Shown here: positions 40,403-51,236 of the stretch, piece after piece
Layout: each line of letters begins with the position of its first letter
Numbering within the stretch: the stretch's first letter is position 1
The notes under the pieces: model-generated
Seen by the model: only the letters and a program-made list of their open reading frames with translations
The model's database searches: none
Told to the model about the DNA's origin: nothing
Position numbers and translations under genes: made by a program
DNA from: Gammaproteobacteria bacterium
GTDB taxonomy: Bacteria; Pseudomonadota; Gammaproteobacteria; Pseudomonadales; Pseudohongiellaceae
Assembly (NCBI GenBank): GCA_009922595.1
Contig: RFVC01000004.1
Coordinates: 1-64,000, forward strand
Reading direction: 5' to 3'
DNA: 64,000 bases

Positions 40403-41963
40403 TTGAAGACTGCATTCCTGGGCAAGATCCTATCCGGCCCATTTACCATCCCATCAGGCATTGTTACCTGTGCCGCGCCGATCATTCAGAAATTCTTTGA
40501 CGAAATACCCGAAGTCGGAGTGCTCACCACCAAGAGTATCTGCCTCGAACCTAGGCTGGGTTACCGTGAGCCCATCCTGCATCAGTATTCACCCGGCTGC
40601 TTTGTTAATGCCGTAGGCCTTACAAACCCTGGCGCCAGAAAATCAGCTGAACTTCTGGGACAGCTTGATATTCCTAAAGACCGCTTTCTGCTTATTTCAA
40701 TTTTTGGTGGCTCCATCGAGGAATACGTGGAAGTGGCAAAAATACTGGCCCCGGTAGGTGACGGCCTAGAGCTGAATCTCTCCTGCCCTCATGCCAAGGG
40801 CTACGGTATGGCCATGGGGCAGGACCCCGACATGGTCCGGGATATCACGGCAGCCGTGAAAGCCGCCGTTGACGTACCCGTGGTCCCGAAACTAACGCCA
40901 AACGTGCCGAATTTCAGGGAAATTGCCGAGGCCGCAATAGCCGGCGGCGCTGATGCCCTGTGCGCCATCAATACGGTAGGCCCGGAAAAGAAGGCACAAC
41001 ATGGACATCCCGTGCTTTACAACGAGGTAGGGGGTGTATCAGGCAAAGAGATCCTGCCTCGAGCCCTGGAATGCATGCATGACCTGTCCGGTCTTGATAT
41101 TTCAATCATTGGCTGCGGGGGCGTATCAAGTGCCGCCAATGTCAGGAAAATGCAGACTCAAGGCGCCGATGTTATTGGTATTGGATCAGCCCTGGTAGGG
41201 ATGACCACCGATGAAATTGCCCATTATTTCAAGGTTCTGACTAAGGACCTTGAGGACAGCACAGAGAATGCCGAAGCGCTGGTACAGTACGATGTCGACA
41301 TGGATTTTTCACCGGTAACACTAGTGAAGAACGAGCGAATCTGCGATGACATTTGCATACTCACCTTTGACAGCAAGGTCCCTGTCAAAGCGGGGGAATT
41401 TATATTTCTCTGGGTTCCGGGACTTGGCGAGAAGCCTTTCTCTGCCCTGGCCGACGATCCTTTTTCCCTGGCCGTGATTAATCTAGGCCAGTTTACCGAG
41501 GCCTTGATGAGTCTTGAGCCAGGCACCGAAGCCTACGTGCGGGGCCCGCACGGCATCGCCATTTCACCCCCTGTGTCACCAACTACTTTAAATCTATCTT
41601 TTAGATTTTCTTTTTACTTTCCTTTTAGCTTTTTATATCGATGAGTGTGAAGCAGTTGCGCCTACCCATATTGCGACCGATGACGGCAGCGAGGGTTTCC
41701 ATGGAGTGGTGACTGAATTGCTGAGAGAGAGGCTCGAGGAAATGGATCAGGCAGAACTTGATAACCTGGTCTTTTATAACTGTGGACCGGCTCCCATGGT
41801 CCACGCTGCAGTTAAAGTAGAAAAAGAGTTCTGCAAGCCAGGCCAGATATACAATGCCATCGACTATATGACCAAATGCGGAGTCGGCATCTGTGGTGCC
41901 TGCAACTCTCCCGATGGCCGCCGGCTCTGTGTCGACGGTCCGTTCCTTGTCGAGGAATCCTGA
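40403..41963 (+). pseudogene. Dihydroorotate dehydrogenase fused to a PyrK-type electron-transfer subunit, disrupted
   Basis: Residues 1-300 are a class 1B PyrD: T-K-S-I-C-L-E-P-R, F-V-N-A-V-G-L, E-L-N-L-S-C-P-H and I-I-G-C-G-G-V. From about 310 a PyrK-type FAD domain starts and runs to G-P-H-G-I. The frame is then lost in a T-rich stretch and stops at 41644. The right frame resumes at 41640 (D-E-C-E-A-V-A-P) and ends with the 2Fe-2S cluster motif C-G-V-G-I-C-G-A-C. Some 70-90 residues, including the NAD-binding part, are missing. An ORF of 12 codons at 40363-40401 also hints at a start lesion. It may be a real pseudogene or an assembly error. Confidence 0.7.
41575..41640. other. T-rich replacement segment inside the pyrDK gene
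   Basis: About 60 bases are nearly all T and A, with runs such as CTTTTAGATTTTCTTTTTAC. They do not resemble the flanking coding sequence, which is about half GC. The segment stands where the NAD-binding domain of PyrK should be, and the frame changes across it. It shows no inverted repeat or target duplication that I can see, so an insertion sequence is unlikely. Confidence 0.45.
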
Positions 41964-41966
41964 CTC

Positions 41967-43109
41967 TTACTGGTAGCTTACATTAGGCGGTAGCTGGGCG
42001 CCGGTTCCTTCAGGTCTGGCCTGCTCTGCTTCAACATTGATGCGCAAGGTGCCGATACCGTCGATACTGGCTTCAATCACTTCGCCGTCCTGCAGAAAAC
42101 GCTGCTCACCCCTGACTGCTGTCCCCATTCCTACACCACCGGAGGTTCCGTTATTGAGCACATCACCTGGATACAGGGTTATGAGAGAAGAGGCATATTC
42201 AATTAGTTCGTAGAGCGAGTGAATCATGTCACCAGCTTGCCCCTCCTGCATCTGCACTCCGCCCACGCTAAGGGTCTGACGCAGGATTTCCATGGGATCT
42301 CCGTAAAATTCCTTTGGCACTATCCAAGGCCCCATTGGTGCAAAAGTGTCATGCCCCTTGCCCACAAACCAATCCACACCCTGGAAACCGCCAGGCGGGC
42401 GGCCACCGCGATCACTGATATCCATGGTCACCATAAAGCCAAAGATATGATCCCAGGCGTTCTCCGCCGACACGTACTTGGCCGTTGTGCCGATGACGGT
42501 GCCCAACTCCACTTCCCAGTCTATCTGGGTTCGCCCATAGGGAAGCATTACCGCATCCCCGTCGCCTATGATGGCGCCGCGGGTGGGTTTGAGGAACAGG
42601 TATGGGGCCCCCCGGTTTTCACGGCGGTCACGGCGTGAAGCCTCAATTTCCTCGGGCGTGCCGGTTTCGTTGACGTGCGTATAGAAGTTCACCGCCGCAT
42701 TCATGATCTTGCCGGGATAGAGAATCGGCGGCAGGGTATCGATATCACTTACATCGTGGATAAAGCCAGGCCGGTTTACATCAAGCTGATCAGTCAGGAC
42801 CAGGTCATTGACGATTTCGTACAGCCGGCGTCTGAGGCCGTATTCATATCGCTCAATCAACTCCAGCATATCGGCGGGCATTGGCAGTTCAGGCACTGCC
42901 CCCTGCTGCTCCATTGCCTGGTTGGCGGCATTCAGTTCCACGATAAGTGAATCCCTCAGCACCAGTCCGACCCAGGGGTTGTCTCCGCTGGAAAAAGTAC
43001 CCACCTTGAATGGTGCAAGGACCTGATCTGAGGACTGGGAAAAAGAGTGATGTGCTGAAATGAACAAGGCGGCTGCCAGCAGCAACCTGAAAAGCCTGGA
43101 AAGAATCAT
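41967..43109 (-). CDS. Exported fumarylacetoacetate hydrolase-family protein
   Basis: A 380-residue protein. ATG 43109 is preferred over ATG 43175 because a G-rich SD (GGGGGGC) precedes it and a signal peptide (L-F-R-L-L-L-A-A-A-L-F) follows. The FAH-fold domain covers about residues 120-365, with D-W-E-V-E-L-G-T-V-I-G metal-ligand residues and G-D-V-L-N-N-G-T-S-G-G near the end. Most FAH-family hydrolases and decarboxylases are cytoplasmic, so export is unusual. It ends 3 nt from the end of the convergent pyrDK gene. The substrate is unknown. Confidence 0.75.
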   Translation of the reverse strand: MILSRLFRLLLAAALFISAHHSFSQSSDQVLAPFKVGTFSSGDNPWVGLVLRDSLIVELNAANQAMEQQGAVPELPMPADMLELIERYEYGLRRRLYEIVNDLVLTDQLDVNRPGFIHDVSDIDTLPPILYPGKIMNAAVNFYTHVNETGTPEEIEASRRDRRENRGAPYLFLKPTRGAIIGDGDAVMLPYGRTQIDWEVELGTVIGTTAKYVSAENAWDHIFGFMVTMDISDRGGRPPGGFQGVDWFVGKGHDTFAPMGPWIVPKEFYGDPMEILRQTLSVGGVQMQEGQAGDMIHSLYELIEYASSLITLYPGDVLNNGTSGGVGMGTAVRGEQRFLQDGEVIEASIDGIGTLRINVEAEQARPEGTGAQLPPNVSYQ

Positions 43110-43210
43110 GATCTGCCCCCCGGTATTTTTATTGTAAAGGGACTCAAGTGTCCCCCCGGGGCAGCGGCGAGTCAAGCCACCAGCGCAGAGCCGATGGCTT
43201 GTTGTCTTAC

Positions 43211-44389
43211 TTAGCCAGCGTAGACTGCCTGTGCAGCCGCTACAGCCTTACCTGAGTTGATAGGGGCACCCATATCCGTGAGCACCGCATCCAACGCACC
43301 GAGGCAGAGCAAAACATTGGTCTTGCAGCAGCTCTCACCCATCAGGCCGATACGCCAGACTTTACCGGCCAGCGCACCCAGACCGGCACCGATTTCAAGA
43401 TTGTAATTGTTAAGAAGTGCGGCTCTGACCTTCGCTTCTTCAACCCCTTCTGGAATGGTGACGGAATTCAGCTGTGGCAGCCGGTATTCTTTATCAACAA
43501 CAAAACCCAGGCCCATGGCCTCGATTCCTGCAGCCAGAGCCTCATGATGAAAAGCGTGTTTCGCCCATGAGTTTTCCAGACCTATTTCTTTCAGAATGAC
43601 CAGTGATTCATGTAAACCATACATGCTGTTAACCGGCGCGGTGTGGTGGTAAGTCCTGCCGCCCTTGCCGTCCCAGTAACCCATGACCAAGTTCATATCG
43701 AGAAACCAGCTCTGTACCTTGGTTGTGCGATTCTTGATAACCTCAACCGCGCGTTCACCAAAACTTACCGGTGAAATCCCTGGAGGACAGGAAAGACATT
43801 TCTGCGTACCGGAATAAATGGCATCGATTTCCCAGCCATCCACATCCAGTTCGACACCGGCTAAACCGGTGACGCTGTCGACGAGCGAAAGGCAGTCATA
43901 CTTGTGGGCCAGTGCAGAAAGTGTCTGGGCATCACTGCGTGCACCTGTAGAAGTCTCTGCGTGAACAAAAGCCAGCAGCTTTGCATCAGGGTGAGCCTGA
44001 AGGGCCGCCTCGACCTTGTTCGGATCAACTGGTTTACCCCATTCATCCTCAACCATTATGGCTTCGGCACCGCAGCGCTCAACATTTTCCCTCATTCGGC
44101 CGCCAAAAACACCATTCTGGCATACCACGGCCTTGTCTCCTGGCTCCAGCAGGTTAACAAAACAGCTCTCCATACCGGCAGAACCCGGCGCCGAAATAGG
44201 GATGGTAAGCTGATTCTTTGTCTGGAAGGCATACTGCAGCAATTCCTTGATTTCATCCATCAGGCCAACGAAGGCAGGGTCCAGGTGACCGATAGTCGGT
44301 GCGCCCATGGCGCCGGTTACGCGCGGATTGACATCAGAAGGACCAGGACCCATGAGGGTGCGTTTAGGAGGATGAAAAGTGCTGCTCAT
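43211..44389 (-). CDS. Alanine/serine-glyoxylate aminotransferase-family enzyme
   Basis: A 392-residue class V aminotransferase. The N-terminal part has G-P-G-P-S-D-V-N-P-R and S-A-P-G-S-A-G-M-E. PLP Lys lies in Y-S-G-T-Q-K-C-L-S-C-P-P-G near residue 195, and V-D-S-V-T-G-L-A-G is the cofactor-aspartate region. The C-terminal R-I-G-L-M-G-E-S motif is present. It should convert glyoxylate or a similar 2-oxo acid using alanine or serine. It is separated from rplQ by the terminator at 44436-44464 and begins a new transcription unit to the left. Confidence 0.85.
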   Translation of the reverse strand: MSSTFHPPKRTLMGPGPSDVNPRVTGAMGAPTIGHLDPAFVGLMDEIKELLQYAFQTKNQLTIPISAPGSAGMESCFVNLLEPGDKAVVCQNGVFGGRMRENVERCGAEAIMVEDEWGKPVDPNKVEAALQAHPDAKLLAFVHAETSTGARSDAQTLSALAHKYDCLSLVDSVTGLAGVELDVDGWEIDAIYSGTQKCLSCPPGISPVSFGERAVEVIKNRTTKVQSWFLDMNLVMGYWDGKGGRTYHHTAPVNSMYGLHESLVILKEIGLENSWAKHAFHHEALAAGIEAMGLGFVVDKEYRLPQLNSVTIPEGVEEAKVRAALLNNYNLEIGAGLGALAGKVWRIGLMGESCCKTNVLLCLGALDAVLTDMGAPINSGKAVAAAQAVYAG

Positions 44390-44435
44390 TTGAATTCTCT
44401 TTATATTTCAGTGATCGGTTTTGTTATTTAGAAAT

Positions 44436-44464
44436 AAAAAAAGCCGAATACACGGCTTTTTTTA
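44436..44464 (-). terminator. Terminator at the end of the alpha operon
   Basis: AAAAGCCG and CGGCTTTT flank a 6-nt loop, followed on the minus strand by a T-run. The stem and the tracts are symmetric, so it could work in both directions. It lies about 20 nt after the rplQ stop. Confidence 0.88.
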
Positions 44465-44483
44465 TACGAAAAGTGTTAACTTC

Positions 44484-44879
44484 CTAAGCTTCTTCGACAT
44501 CATCGTAGTCGAAATCTTCCTCGAGTCGGTCAACCAGTTCCACGTAGGCCATCGGTGCCTTGTCACCAGTGCGCAAACCGCACTTGATGATACGGATATA
44601 GCCACCAGGACGCTCTGTATAGCGTGGACCAAGCTCGCTGAAGAGCTTGCCTACTGTCGCTTTGTTGCGTACACGGTCAAATGCCAGCCTGCGATTGGCA
44701 ACACTGTCATCCTTGGCAAGTGTGATCAGGGGCTCTGCAAAGCCACGAAGTTCCTTAGCCTTGGCCAGTGTCGTCTTTATGATTTCATGTTCAACCAGGG
44801 AAGAAGTCATGTTGCGAAACATCGCTTTACGATGACTTGAGTTCCTGTTCAGTTGACGTCCGGAATGACGGTGACGCAT
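44484..44879 (-). CDS. rplQ: Ribosomal protein bL17
   Basis: A 131-residue protein. The start [12 protein letters not shown] and the segments F-R-N-M-T-S-S-L-V and [11 protein letters not shown] identify bL17 of the large subunit. The last 18 residues are acidic. It is the last gene of the alpha operon, followed by a strong terminator and 41 nt after rpoA. Confidence 0.97.
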   Translation of the reverse strand: MRHRHSGRQLNRNSSHRKAMFRNMTSSLVEHEIIKTTLAKAKELRGFAEPLITLAKDDSVANRRLAFDRVRNKATVGKLFSELGPRYTERPGGYIRIIKCGLRTGDKAPMAYVELVDRLEEDFDYDDVEEA

Positions 44880-44920
44880 GACGAATATCCTAACTTATGT
44901 ATCTTATATAGCTTCTTTGA

Positions 44921-45919
44921 TTACACAACCCTATCATCACCTTTCAAAGATGATGGAGGCCAATTCTCTAGACGCAGACCCAGGGACAGACCCTTGGATG
45001 CCAGAACGTCCTTGATTTCGGTCAGTGACTTCTTACCCAGGTTCGGAGTCTTCAGAAGCTCCACTTCAGTACGCTGAATCAGGTCACCAATGTAATATAT
45101 ATTTTCTGCTTTCAAACAGTTGGCTGAACGCACAGTCAGCTCAAGATCATCTACCGGACGCATTAAGATAGGATCAATCTTATCTTCCTGTTCTTCCGGC
45201 TCCCTGATCGCATCATTCTCCAGGTCAACGAAGACGCTCAGCTGATGCTGCAGGATAGTGGCTGCCTGGCGAATGGCTTCTTCTGGATCGATAGTGCCAT
45301 TGGTTTCGAGCTCGAGAATCAGCTTATCTAGGTCAGTACGCTGTTCAACACGAGCATTCTCAACAGAGTAAGTTACCGTGTTAACTGGAGTGTAAGAGGC
45401 ATCAAGCATCAGCTTGCCAACCGGACGTGTTTCGTCCTCCGGGTTGTTTCTGGCATCTACGGGGACATAACCACGGCCAACACCAATCTTGATATGCATG
45501 TTGATAGAACCATTTTCATTGAGATTGCAGATCAGGTGATCGGGGTTAACGATCTCAACATCTTGCTCCAGCGTGATATCGCCAGCTGTTACAGGGCCTT
45601 TGCCTATCTTGCTGAGGTTCAGTACAACTTCGTCCTTACCTTCGAGCTTAACGGCCAGGTCTTTGAGGTTCAAAATGATTTCAATCACATCTTCTTGAAC
45701 ACCTTCAATAGTGCTGTACTCATGGACAACGCCCTCAATTTCGACTTCTTCCACTGCACAACCGGGCATGGAAGACAATAAAATCCTGCGCAGCGCATTG
45801 CCCAAGGTGTGTCCAAAGCCCCTTTCAAGCGGCTCCAGAACTACTTTTGAATGACACGGACCATGTTCATCTACTTGAATAACCTGTGGTGTCAGAAAGT
45901 CTGCTAACGAAATTTGCAT
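44921..45919 (-). CDS. rpoA: RNA polymerase alpha subunit
   Basis: A 332-residue protein. The N-terminal dimerisation domain has [18 protein letters not shown] near residues 33-50. The C-terminal domain that contacts activators and UP elements has S-A-N-C-L-K-A-E-N and [11 protein letters not shown] near residue 295. Length fits gammaproteobacteria. It lies between rpsD and rplQ in the usual order. Confidence 0.97.
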   Translation of the reverse strand: MQISLADFLTPQVIQVDEHGPCHSKVVLEPLERGFGHTLGNALRRILLSSMPGCAVEEVEIEGVVHEYSTIEGVQEDVIEIILNLKDLAVKLEGKDEVVLNLSKIGKGPVTAGDITLEQDVEIVNPDHLICNLNENGSINMHIKIGVGRGYVPVDARNNPEDETRPVGKLMLDASYTPVNTVTYSVENARVEQRTDLDKLILELETNGTIDPEEAIRQAATILQHQLSVFVDLENDAIREPEEQEDKIDPILMRPVDDLELTVRSANCLKAENIYYIGDLIQRTEVELLKTPNLGKKSLTEIKDVLASKGLSLGLRLENWPPSSLKGDDRVV

Positions 45920-45952
45920 GGAATTCCTCTTCGGCCTGGTAATGACTAAACG

Positions 45953-46573
45953 TTATTTAGAGTAAAGCTCAACAATCAAGCTTTCGTTGATTTCGGAAGA
46001 CAGGTCACTGCGATCCGGCTTGTTCTTAAAGACGCCTTCCAACTTGTCGATGTTGACATCAATCCATTCAACGGGAGAACGTGCAGCAGCCTGGTCAAGT
46101 GCTGACTTGATACGCAGCTGCTCTTTGGCTTTTTCGCGAACCGAAACAACATCGCCTTCTTGCACCTGGTAGGAAGGAATGTTTACGGTCTGGCCGTTAA
46201 CCTGGATAGCCTTGTGAGAAACCAACTGCCTGGACTCAGCGCGTGTAGCACCGAAACCGATACGGTACACAACGTTATCCAGCCTGGATTCCAGCAGCTG
46301 CAGCAGGTTTTCACCAGTAGCACCTTTCAGCCTGGCCGCTTCCTTGTAGTAGTTGCGGAACTGCTTCTCGAGCACGCCATACATACGACGTACTTTCTGC
46401 TTTTCACGCAGCTGTACGCCATAGTCGGAAAGGCGTGCGCGACGGTTACCGTGCTGACCCGGAACAGTTTCAGCGTTGCATTTATCATCCAATGAGCGTA
46501 CACCGCTCTTCAGGAACAGGTCAGTACCTTCCCTGCGGGATAATTTACATTTTGGTCCAATGTAACGTGCCAT
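45953..46573 (-). CDS. rpsD: Ribosomal protein uS4
   Basis: A 206-residue protein starting [14 protein letters not shown]. The S4 RNA-binding domain [12 protein letters not shown] lies near residues 96-107, followed by [10 protein letters not shown]. It has a single Cys pair remnant rather than a zinc site. In the alpha operon of enterobacteria uS4 represses its own translation. I did not identify the target structure here. Confidence 0.97.
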   Translation of the reverse strand: MARYIGPKCKLSRREGTDLFLKSGVRSLDDKCNAETVPGQHGNRRARLSDYGVQLREKQKVRRMYGVLEKQFRNYYKEAARLKGATGENLLQLLESRLDNVVYRIGFGATRAESRQLVSHKAIQVNGQTVNIPSYQVQEGDVVSVREKAKEQLRIKSALDQAAARSPVEWIDVNIDKLEGVFKNKPDRSDLSSEINESLIVELYSK

Positions 46574-46616
46574 AAATATTTACCGGTTATATAAACTTTT
46601 TAAAATTATTTAATGG

Positions 46617-47006
46617 TTAGACTCTGCGACGCTTGGGCGGACGGCAACCATTATGGGGGATCGGTGTGACGTCAGTAATGTTGTTGATCTGCAGGCCACA
46701 GGCATTCAGGGCGCGAACAGCAGATTCACGGCCAGGGCCAGGTCCATTTACCCTAACGTCTATATTCTTCAGGCTATAGGTCTCTATTGCAGCTTTGCCA
46801 GCACGCTCGGCAGCAACCTGCGCAGCGAATGGTGTGCTCTTCCTGGAACCACGAAAACCCGATCCACCGGAAGTCGCCCATGACAAAGCGTTACCCTGGC
46901 GATCGGTAATAGTGATAATGGTGTTATTAAAGGACGCGTGAATGTGGGCTACACCGTCGTTGACGGCAGTCCTGGTTTTCTTGCGACCTGCTGAAGGTTT
47001 AGCCAT
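46617..47006 (-). CDS. rpsK: Ribosomal protein uS11
   Basis: A 129-residue protein of usual length. It has [15 protein letters not shown] near residue 22, the [10 protein letters not shown] motif and the C-terminal [12 protein letters not shown]. It is in the standard order after rpsM, with about 50 nt between. Confidence 0.97.
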   Translation of the reverse strand: MAKPSAGRKKTRTAVNDGVAHIHASFNNTIITITDRQGNALSWATSGGSGFRGSRKSTPFAAQVAAERAGKAAIETYSLKNIDVRVNGPGPGRESAVRALNACGLQINNITDVTPIPHNGCRPPKRRRV

Positions 47007-47058
47007 TAATCTGTTTTCCTATCGTTATCTTTCTATTCAGGTATTTATCTTTTTAGAA

Positions 47059-47415
47059 TTACTTGCGAATAGGTTTTCGCGGACCCTTACGTGTCCTTGC
47101 ATTGGTTTTAGTCCGCTGACCGTTAACCGGCAGGCTGCGGCGATGACGAATACCCCGGTATGTACCAAGGTCCATCAGACGTTTGATGTTCATGGACACT
47201 TCACGACGCAGGTCACCCTCTGTCGTCAGCTTGCTGACCTCGTTACGAATAGAGTCGAGCTGCTCCTCACTGAGGTCGCTCACTTTCGTAGACGGTGCGA
47301 TACCAGTAGTTTCACAAAGTGACTGGGCAACAGTCGGACCAATCCCGTACACATAACGCAGGGAAATCACGATATGCTTGTTGTCTGGTATGTTGACTCC
47401 GGCGATACGGGCCAT
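47059..47415 (-). CDS. rpsM: Ribosomal protein uS13
   Basis: A 118-residue protein. ATG 47415 is preferred over TTG 47421 because GGAG lies 7 nt before it and the family starts [10 protein letters not shown]. The helix-two-turn-helix part and the C-terminal basic tail ([11 protein letters not shown]) are intact. It is the first gene of the alpha operon proper. Confidence 0.97.
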   Translation of the reverse strand: MARIAGVNIPDNKHIVISLRYVYGIGPTVAQSLCETTGIAPSTKVSDLSEEQLDSIRNEVSKLTTEGDLRREVSMNIKRLMDLGTYRGIRHRRSLPVNGQRTKTNARTRKGPRKPIRK

Positions 47416-47497
47416 ATGCAAACTCCAAATATTTGGCTGTTAAGCCTTTCTATTAAATCTCTTGGTTCAAATTAAACTGCCAGCAAGGCAGATCTTT

Positions 47498-47611
47498 TTA
47501 ACCCTGCCTCTGCTTGTGGCGAGGTTCTTTACAAATAACGCGCACGACACCGCCACGCTTGATGACTTTGCAGTTGCGACAAATCTTTTTCACTGAGGCT
47601 CTAACTTTCAT
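47498..47611 (-). CDS. rpmJ: Ribosomal protein bL36 (zinc form)
   Basis: A 37-residue ORF between secY and rpsM. It starts [15 protein letters not shown] and ends H-K-Q-R-Q-G. The C-x-x-C, C and H residues form the zinc ribbon of the C+ form. Position between secY and rpsM is the usual one. Confidence 0.93.
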   Translation of the reverse strand: MKVRASVKKICRNCKVIKRGGVVRVICKEPRHKQRQG

Positions 47612-47632
47612 AACTCTCTCCAGAAATCCCTA

Positions 47633-48943
47633 TTACCGTTTGAATGAACCGATATTGGATTTCTTCATCAATGATTCATACTGATGCGACATCAGGTGTG
47701 ACTGAATCTGGGACATAAAGTCCATGCACACCACCACAACAATCAGCAGGGATGTTCCGCCAAGCTGGAATGGAACGCCGGCAGCAACCTGCAAAAATTG
47801 GGGCAGCAAACAAATCATGGTGATGTATATGGCACCGAACATAGTCAGGCGCGTCATCACGTTATCAACATAGTTTGCTGTCTGCTCTCCAGGACGAATT
47901 CCGGGAATGAAGGCACCGGAGCGTCTCAGGTTATCGGCGATTTCCTTTGGATTGAAAACCAGGGACGTATAGAAGAAGCAGAAAGCCACGATCAGGGCAG
48001 CAAAAACAAGTATGTAAAGCGGCTGACCCGGTCCAAGAATAAGGGCGAGATCTGCCAACCATTGCATGCCTTCGTTTTGACCAAACCATTGACCCAGAGA
48101 GGCAGGGAAGAGCAGGAAACTGCTGGCAAAAATTGCTGGAATCACACCGGCCATGTTCACTTTAAGCGGAAGGTGGCTGGACTGGCCCTGGTACATTTTC
48201 CTGCCCTGCTGACGTGGGGCATAGTTAACGGTAATACGACGCTGAGCCCTTTCAACAAAAACTACAACACCGATAACAACGGCTGCAATAACTGCAACTA
48301 CGAACAGCGCAAGCGGCTGAATCTGCCCCTCGGCAGCCTGCTCAAGCGACTGACCGATAGCAGCAGGCAGACCCGCTACGATACCGGCAAAAATCAGGAG
48401 TGAAATACCGTTGCCGACACCCCTTTCCGTTATCTGTTCACCCAGCCACATCAGAAACATTGCCCCAGTAACCAGCGATACAAACGCGGTGAAGTAAAAA
48501 CTAAAATTCGGATTAAATGCCAGTTGAGACAGGAGTCCGGTGGTAATGGCTACAGCCTGGATGGAAGCAAAGAGAAGCGCTCCATAACGGGTGTACTGGC
48601 TCAGCTTACGGCGACCGGACTCGCCTTCTTTTTTGAGCTGTTCAAGCTGGGGCGTTGTTGCGGTCAGTAGCTGCATAATAATTGACGCTGTAATGTAAGG
48701 CATGATGCCCAGCGCAAAAATACTCATGCGCTCGATCGCACCACCTGAGAACATATTAAACAGGCCAAGGAATGTACCCTGGTTTTGGTTAAACAGGGCC
48801 TGCAGCTGGTCAGGGTTTATGCCCGGCACAGGAATATGCGTACCGGTCCTGTAGACAAAAATGGCAAACAAAACGAAAAACAGCCTGGCTTTCAGTTCAG
48901 CCAAACCGTCTCCTTTTCCTGGTCTCATTCCGGGTGTTGCCAT
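47633..48943 (-). CDS. secY: Sec translocase subunit SecY
   Basis: A 436-residue, ten-helix membrane channel. Features seen are G-T-H-I-P-V-P-G-I near residue 35, F-N-M-F-S-G-G-A near 63 and the cytoplasmic loop [10 protein letters not shown] near 241. It exports unfolded proteins with SecE, SecG and SecA. It lies between rplO and rpmJ at the end of the spc operon. Confidence 0.97.
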   Translation of the reverse strand: MATPGMRPGKGDGLAELKARLFFVLFAIFVYRTGTHIPVPGINPDQLQALFNQNQGTFLGLFNMFSGGAIERMSIFALGIMPYITASIIMQLLTATTPQLEQLKKEGESGRRKLSQYTRYGALLFASIQAVAITTGLLSQLAFNPNFSFYFTAFVSLVTGAMFLMWLGEQITERGVGNGISLLIFAGIVAGLPAAIGQSLEQAAEGQIQPLALFVVAVIAAVVIGVVVFVERAQRRITVNYAPRQQGRKMYQGQSSHLPLKVNMAGVIPAIFASSFLLFPASLGQWFGQNEGMQWLADLALILGPGQPLYILVFAALIVAFCFFYTSLVFNPKEIADNLRRSGAFIPGIRPGEQTANYVDNVMTRLTMFGAIYITMICLLPQFLQVAAGVPFQLGGTSLLIVVVVCMDFMSQIQSHLMSHQYESLMKKSNIGSFKR

Positions 48944-48976
48944 CGTCTTAAACTTTAATCGTCTTAAATTGCTTAA

Positions 48977-49483
48977 TTAGTCTTCGCTGCTTTCTTTGCC
49001 TGCATCAGCTGCCGGTTTTACTTTCTTTGCCTTGGGTGCAGGAGCTGCTGCTTCCATCACCTTGCCGCCAGCAGCTTCAATTGCTGCCTTGGCACCAGCA
49101 GTTACGCGAATACCTTCAACAGTTACGGCCTTGGTCACATCACCAGAGAGCATGACTTTTACACGCTTGGTGTTGCGGTCAATGATGTTGGCTTTTTCCA
49201 GTGTTTCCAGGTTGACCACTTCACCTTCAACCTTGCCAAGCTCAGAAGTGCGAACTTCCGCCGTGGTGCTGCCGATACGTGAATAGAAACCAAACTTCGG
49301 AACACGTTTCTGCAGAGGCATCTGGCCACCCTCGAAACCGGGACGAACCCTGCCGCCGGAGCGTGACTTCTGACCCTTGTGGCCGCGTCCACAGGTCTTA
49401 CCAAAGCCGCTGCCGATGCCGCGACCTACACGTTTCTTTTCCTGGACTGAACCTGGAACTGGAGACAAAGTGTTTAATTGCAT
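48977..49483 (-). CDS. rplO: Ribosomal protein uL15 with an Ala/Lys-rich C-terminal extension
   Basis: A 168-residue protein, against about 144 in E. coli. The core has [18 protein letters not shown] and [11 protein letters not shown]. After about residue 143 comes a tail rich in Ala, Pro and Lys that ends acidic (K-E-S-S-E-D). The tail is probably disordered and surface-exposed. The gene lies between rpmD and secY. Confidence 0.95.
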   Translation of the reverse strand: MQLNTLSPVPGSVQEKKRVGRGIGSGFGKTCGRGHKGQKSRSGGRVRPGFEGGQMPLQKRVPKFGFYSRIGSTTAEVRTSELGKVEGEVVNLETLEKANIIDRNTKRVKVMLSGDVTKAVTVEGIRVTAGAKAAIEAAGGKVMEAAAPAPKAKKVKPAADAGKESSED

Positions 49484-49513
49484 GTCTTTTTACCTATTTT
49501 TCACTCGGACCGC

Positions 49514-49699
49514 TTACGCTTCTGCCACTTCCACAAGATGGTTGACCTTGTTGATCATGCCGCGGACCGAAGGTGTGTCTTCTACTTCCACCGTGTGTCG
49601 AATCCGCCTCAGGCCGAGACCAGTCAGGCAAGCCTTGTGGTTTTTCAAAGCACCAATCGGGCTTTTCACCAGAGTTACTTTTACTTTCTTGTCTGCCAT
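49514..49699 (-). CDS. rpmD: Ribosomal protein uL30
   Basis: A 61-residue protein with [10 protein letters not shown] and [10 protein letters not shown], complete for the short bacterial form. It has the usual position between rpsE and rplO, 30 nt before the latter. Confidence 0.95.
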   Translation of the reverse strand: MADKKVKVTLVKSPIGALKNHKACLTGLGLRRIRHTVEVEDTPSVRGMINKVNHLVEVAEA

Positions 49700-49749
49700 G
49701 GTCCTGCTCTCTTTAACTAATTCTTTACTTGATACTTAATGGCTTTTGC

Positions 49750-50262
49750 TTAACCAATAATCTCTTCAACAGTTTTGCCGCGCTTGGCCGCTACTTCTTC
49801 AGGAGAGCGCATATGCTGCAGACCCTTGAAAGTCGCCCTTACCACGTTTACCGGATTGGTAGAGCCATAACACTTTGCTAGTACGTTGTGCACACCGGCA
49901 AGTTCGAGGATTGCACGCATCGCACCACCGGCAATTACGCCGGTACCTTCAGATGCAGGCTGCATGTAGACCTTGGAAGCACCATGCCTAGCCTTAATCG
50001 GGTACTGCAGAGTGTCACCATCAAGCTTCACGCTGATCATGTTGCGACGGGCAGATTCCATGGCTTTCTGAATAGCCAGTGGCACTTCACGCGCCTTGCC
50101 ACGACCAAAACCAACACGGCCATTGCCGTCACCAACCGCAGTCAGGGCTGTAAAACCAAAAATACGGCCACCTTTGACCACCTTGGCCACACGGTTAACC
50201 TGAATCAGCTTTTCCTGAAGGCCTTCTTCGTTCTTGTTGCTCTGTTCGTTTTTCAATGCCAT
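49750..50262 (-). CDS. rpsE: Ribosomal protein uS5
   Basis: A 170-residue protein. The double-stranded RNA-binding domain holds [12 protein letters not shown] and the loop [12 protein letters not shown]. Residues in this loop affect ribosomal ambiguity and spectinomycin response in other bacteria, and they look ordinary here. Confidence 0.97.
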   Translation of the reverse strand: MALKNEQSNKNEEGLQEKLIQVNRVAKVVKGGRIFGFTALTAVGDGNGRVGFGRGKAREVPLAIQKAMESARRNMISVKLDGDTLQYPIKARHGASKVYMQPASEGTGVIAGGAMRAILELAGVHNVLAKCYGSTNPVNVVRATFKGLQHMRSPEEVAAKRGKTVEEIIG

Positions 50263-50279
50263 TGTGTTTAGACCGTCTC

Positions 50280-50615
50280 TTAGAATTCCAAACCAGCTTC
50301 GCGTGCTGCATCAGCCAGTGCTTTTACGCGGCCGTGATACTGGTAACCACTGCGATCAAATGCCACGCTAGTGACACCAGCAGCTTTAGCTCTCTCAGCA
50401 ATGCTTTTGCCTACCTCTGCAGCAGACTCAACGTTGCCGGTTTTCTTTTCACCCAACGAAGAAGCAGAAGCCAGTACCTGGTGGTCTGGTGAAATAACCT
50501 GGGCATAGATATGCCTTGGGCTTCTGAAGATGCAAAGGCGATTAACCCTTAATTCGCTGATCTTGGCACGTGCCCTCTTGGCACGTCTCAGTCGCGATTT
50601 CTTCCTCTCGTTCAT
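50280..50615 (-). CDS. rplR: Ribosomal protein uL18
   Basis: A 111-residue protein. It has [23 protein letters not shown] and [12 protein letters not shown], which bind 5S rRNA. It is slightly shorter at the N-terminus than in E. coli. Order rplF-rplR-rpsE is standard. Confidence 0.96.
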   Translation of the reverse strand: MNERKKSRLRRAKRARAKISELRVNRLCIFRSPRHIYAQVISPDHQVLASASSLGEKKTGNVESAAEVGKSIAERAKAAGVTSVAFDRSGYQYHGRVKALADAAREAGLEF

Positions 50616-50662
50616 ATCCTGTCTCTTCTCTCTTGAATCTTGCTTTAAATCTTTAGCGAGAA

Positions 50663-51196
50663 TTACTTCTTCTTCGCTTCTTTCCTGAATACACGCTCAT
50701 CAGCGTAACGCACACCTTTGCCCTTGTAGGGCTCTGGAGGCCTGAATTTCCTGATTTCTGCCGCTACCTGACCAACCAGCTGCTTGTCGGGACCCTTTAT
50801 GACAATTTCAGTCTGGCTGGGTGTTTCAGCAGTCACACCCTCGGGCAGTGAATAATCAATCGGGTGAGAAAATCCCAGCACAAGGTTCAGTGTTTTACCC
50901 TGAGCCTTGGCCCTGTAACCGACACCCTGCAGCTCAAGTTTCTTTTCGAAACCATCACTGACTCCGGTCACCATGTTGTTAACCAGTGAACGGAAAGTGC
51001 CGGTCATGGCTACTGCCTCTTTACTCTCTTCCTTGGCAGACAGCTTAAGCTGGTTGTCTTCATTAACAATGTCTACGAGCTCATGAAGCTGCAGGTCAAG
51101 GGAGCCGTTGCTGCCTTTTACAGATACCAGGCCATCGGCAATGTTGACTTGAACACCGCTTGGCAACTCTACTGGAGCATTTGCAATTCTGGACAT
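50663..51196 (-). CDS. rplF: Ribosomal protein uL6
   Basis: A 177-residue protein. The two repeated domains and the C-terminal motif [14 protein letters not shown] are present. It follows rpsH in the spc operon with a 40-nt gap. Confidence 0.97.
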   Translation of the reverse strand: MSRIANAPVELPSGVQVNIADGLVSVKGSNGSLDLQLHELVDIVNEDNQLKLSAKEESKEAVAMTGTFRSLVNNMVTGVSDGFEKKLELQGVGYRAKAQGKTLNLVLGFSHPIDYSLPEGVTAETPSQTEIVIKGPDKQLVGQVAAEIRKFRPPEPYKGKGVRYADERVFRKEAKKK

Positions 51197-51236
51197 AATC
51201 GGGCTCTTCTACTCTTAAACTGTTGATTAAAACTCA

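Noticed and set aside
47798-48403. 201-codon frame antisense to secY
   Set aside because: SecY is intact and essential here; the antisense frame has no recognisable domain.
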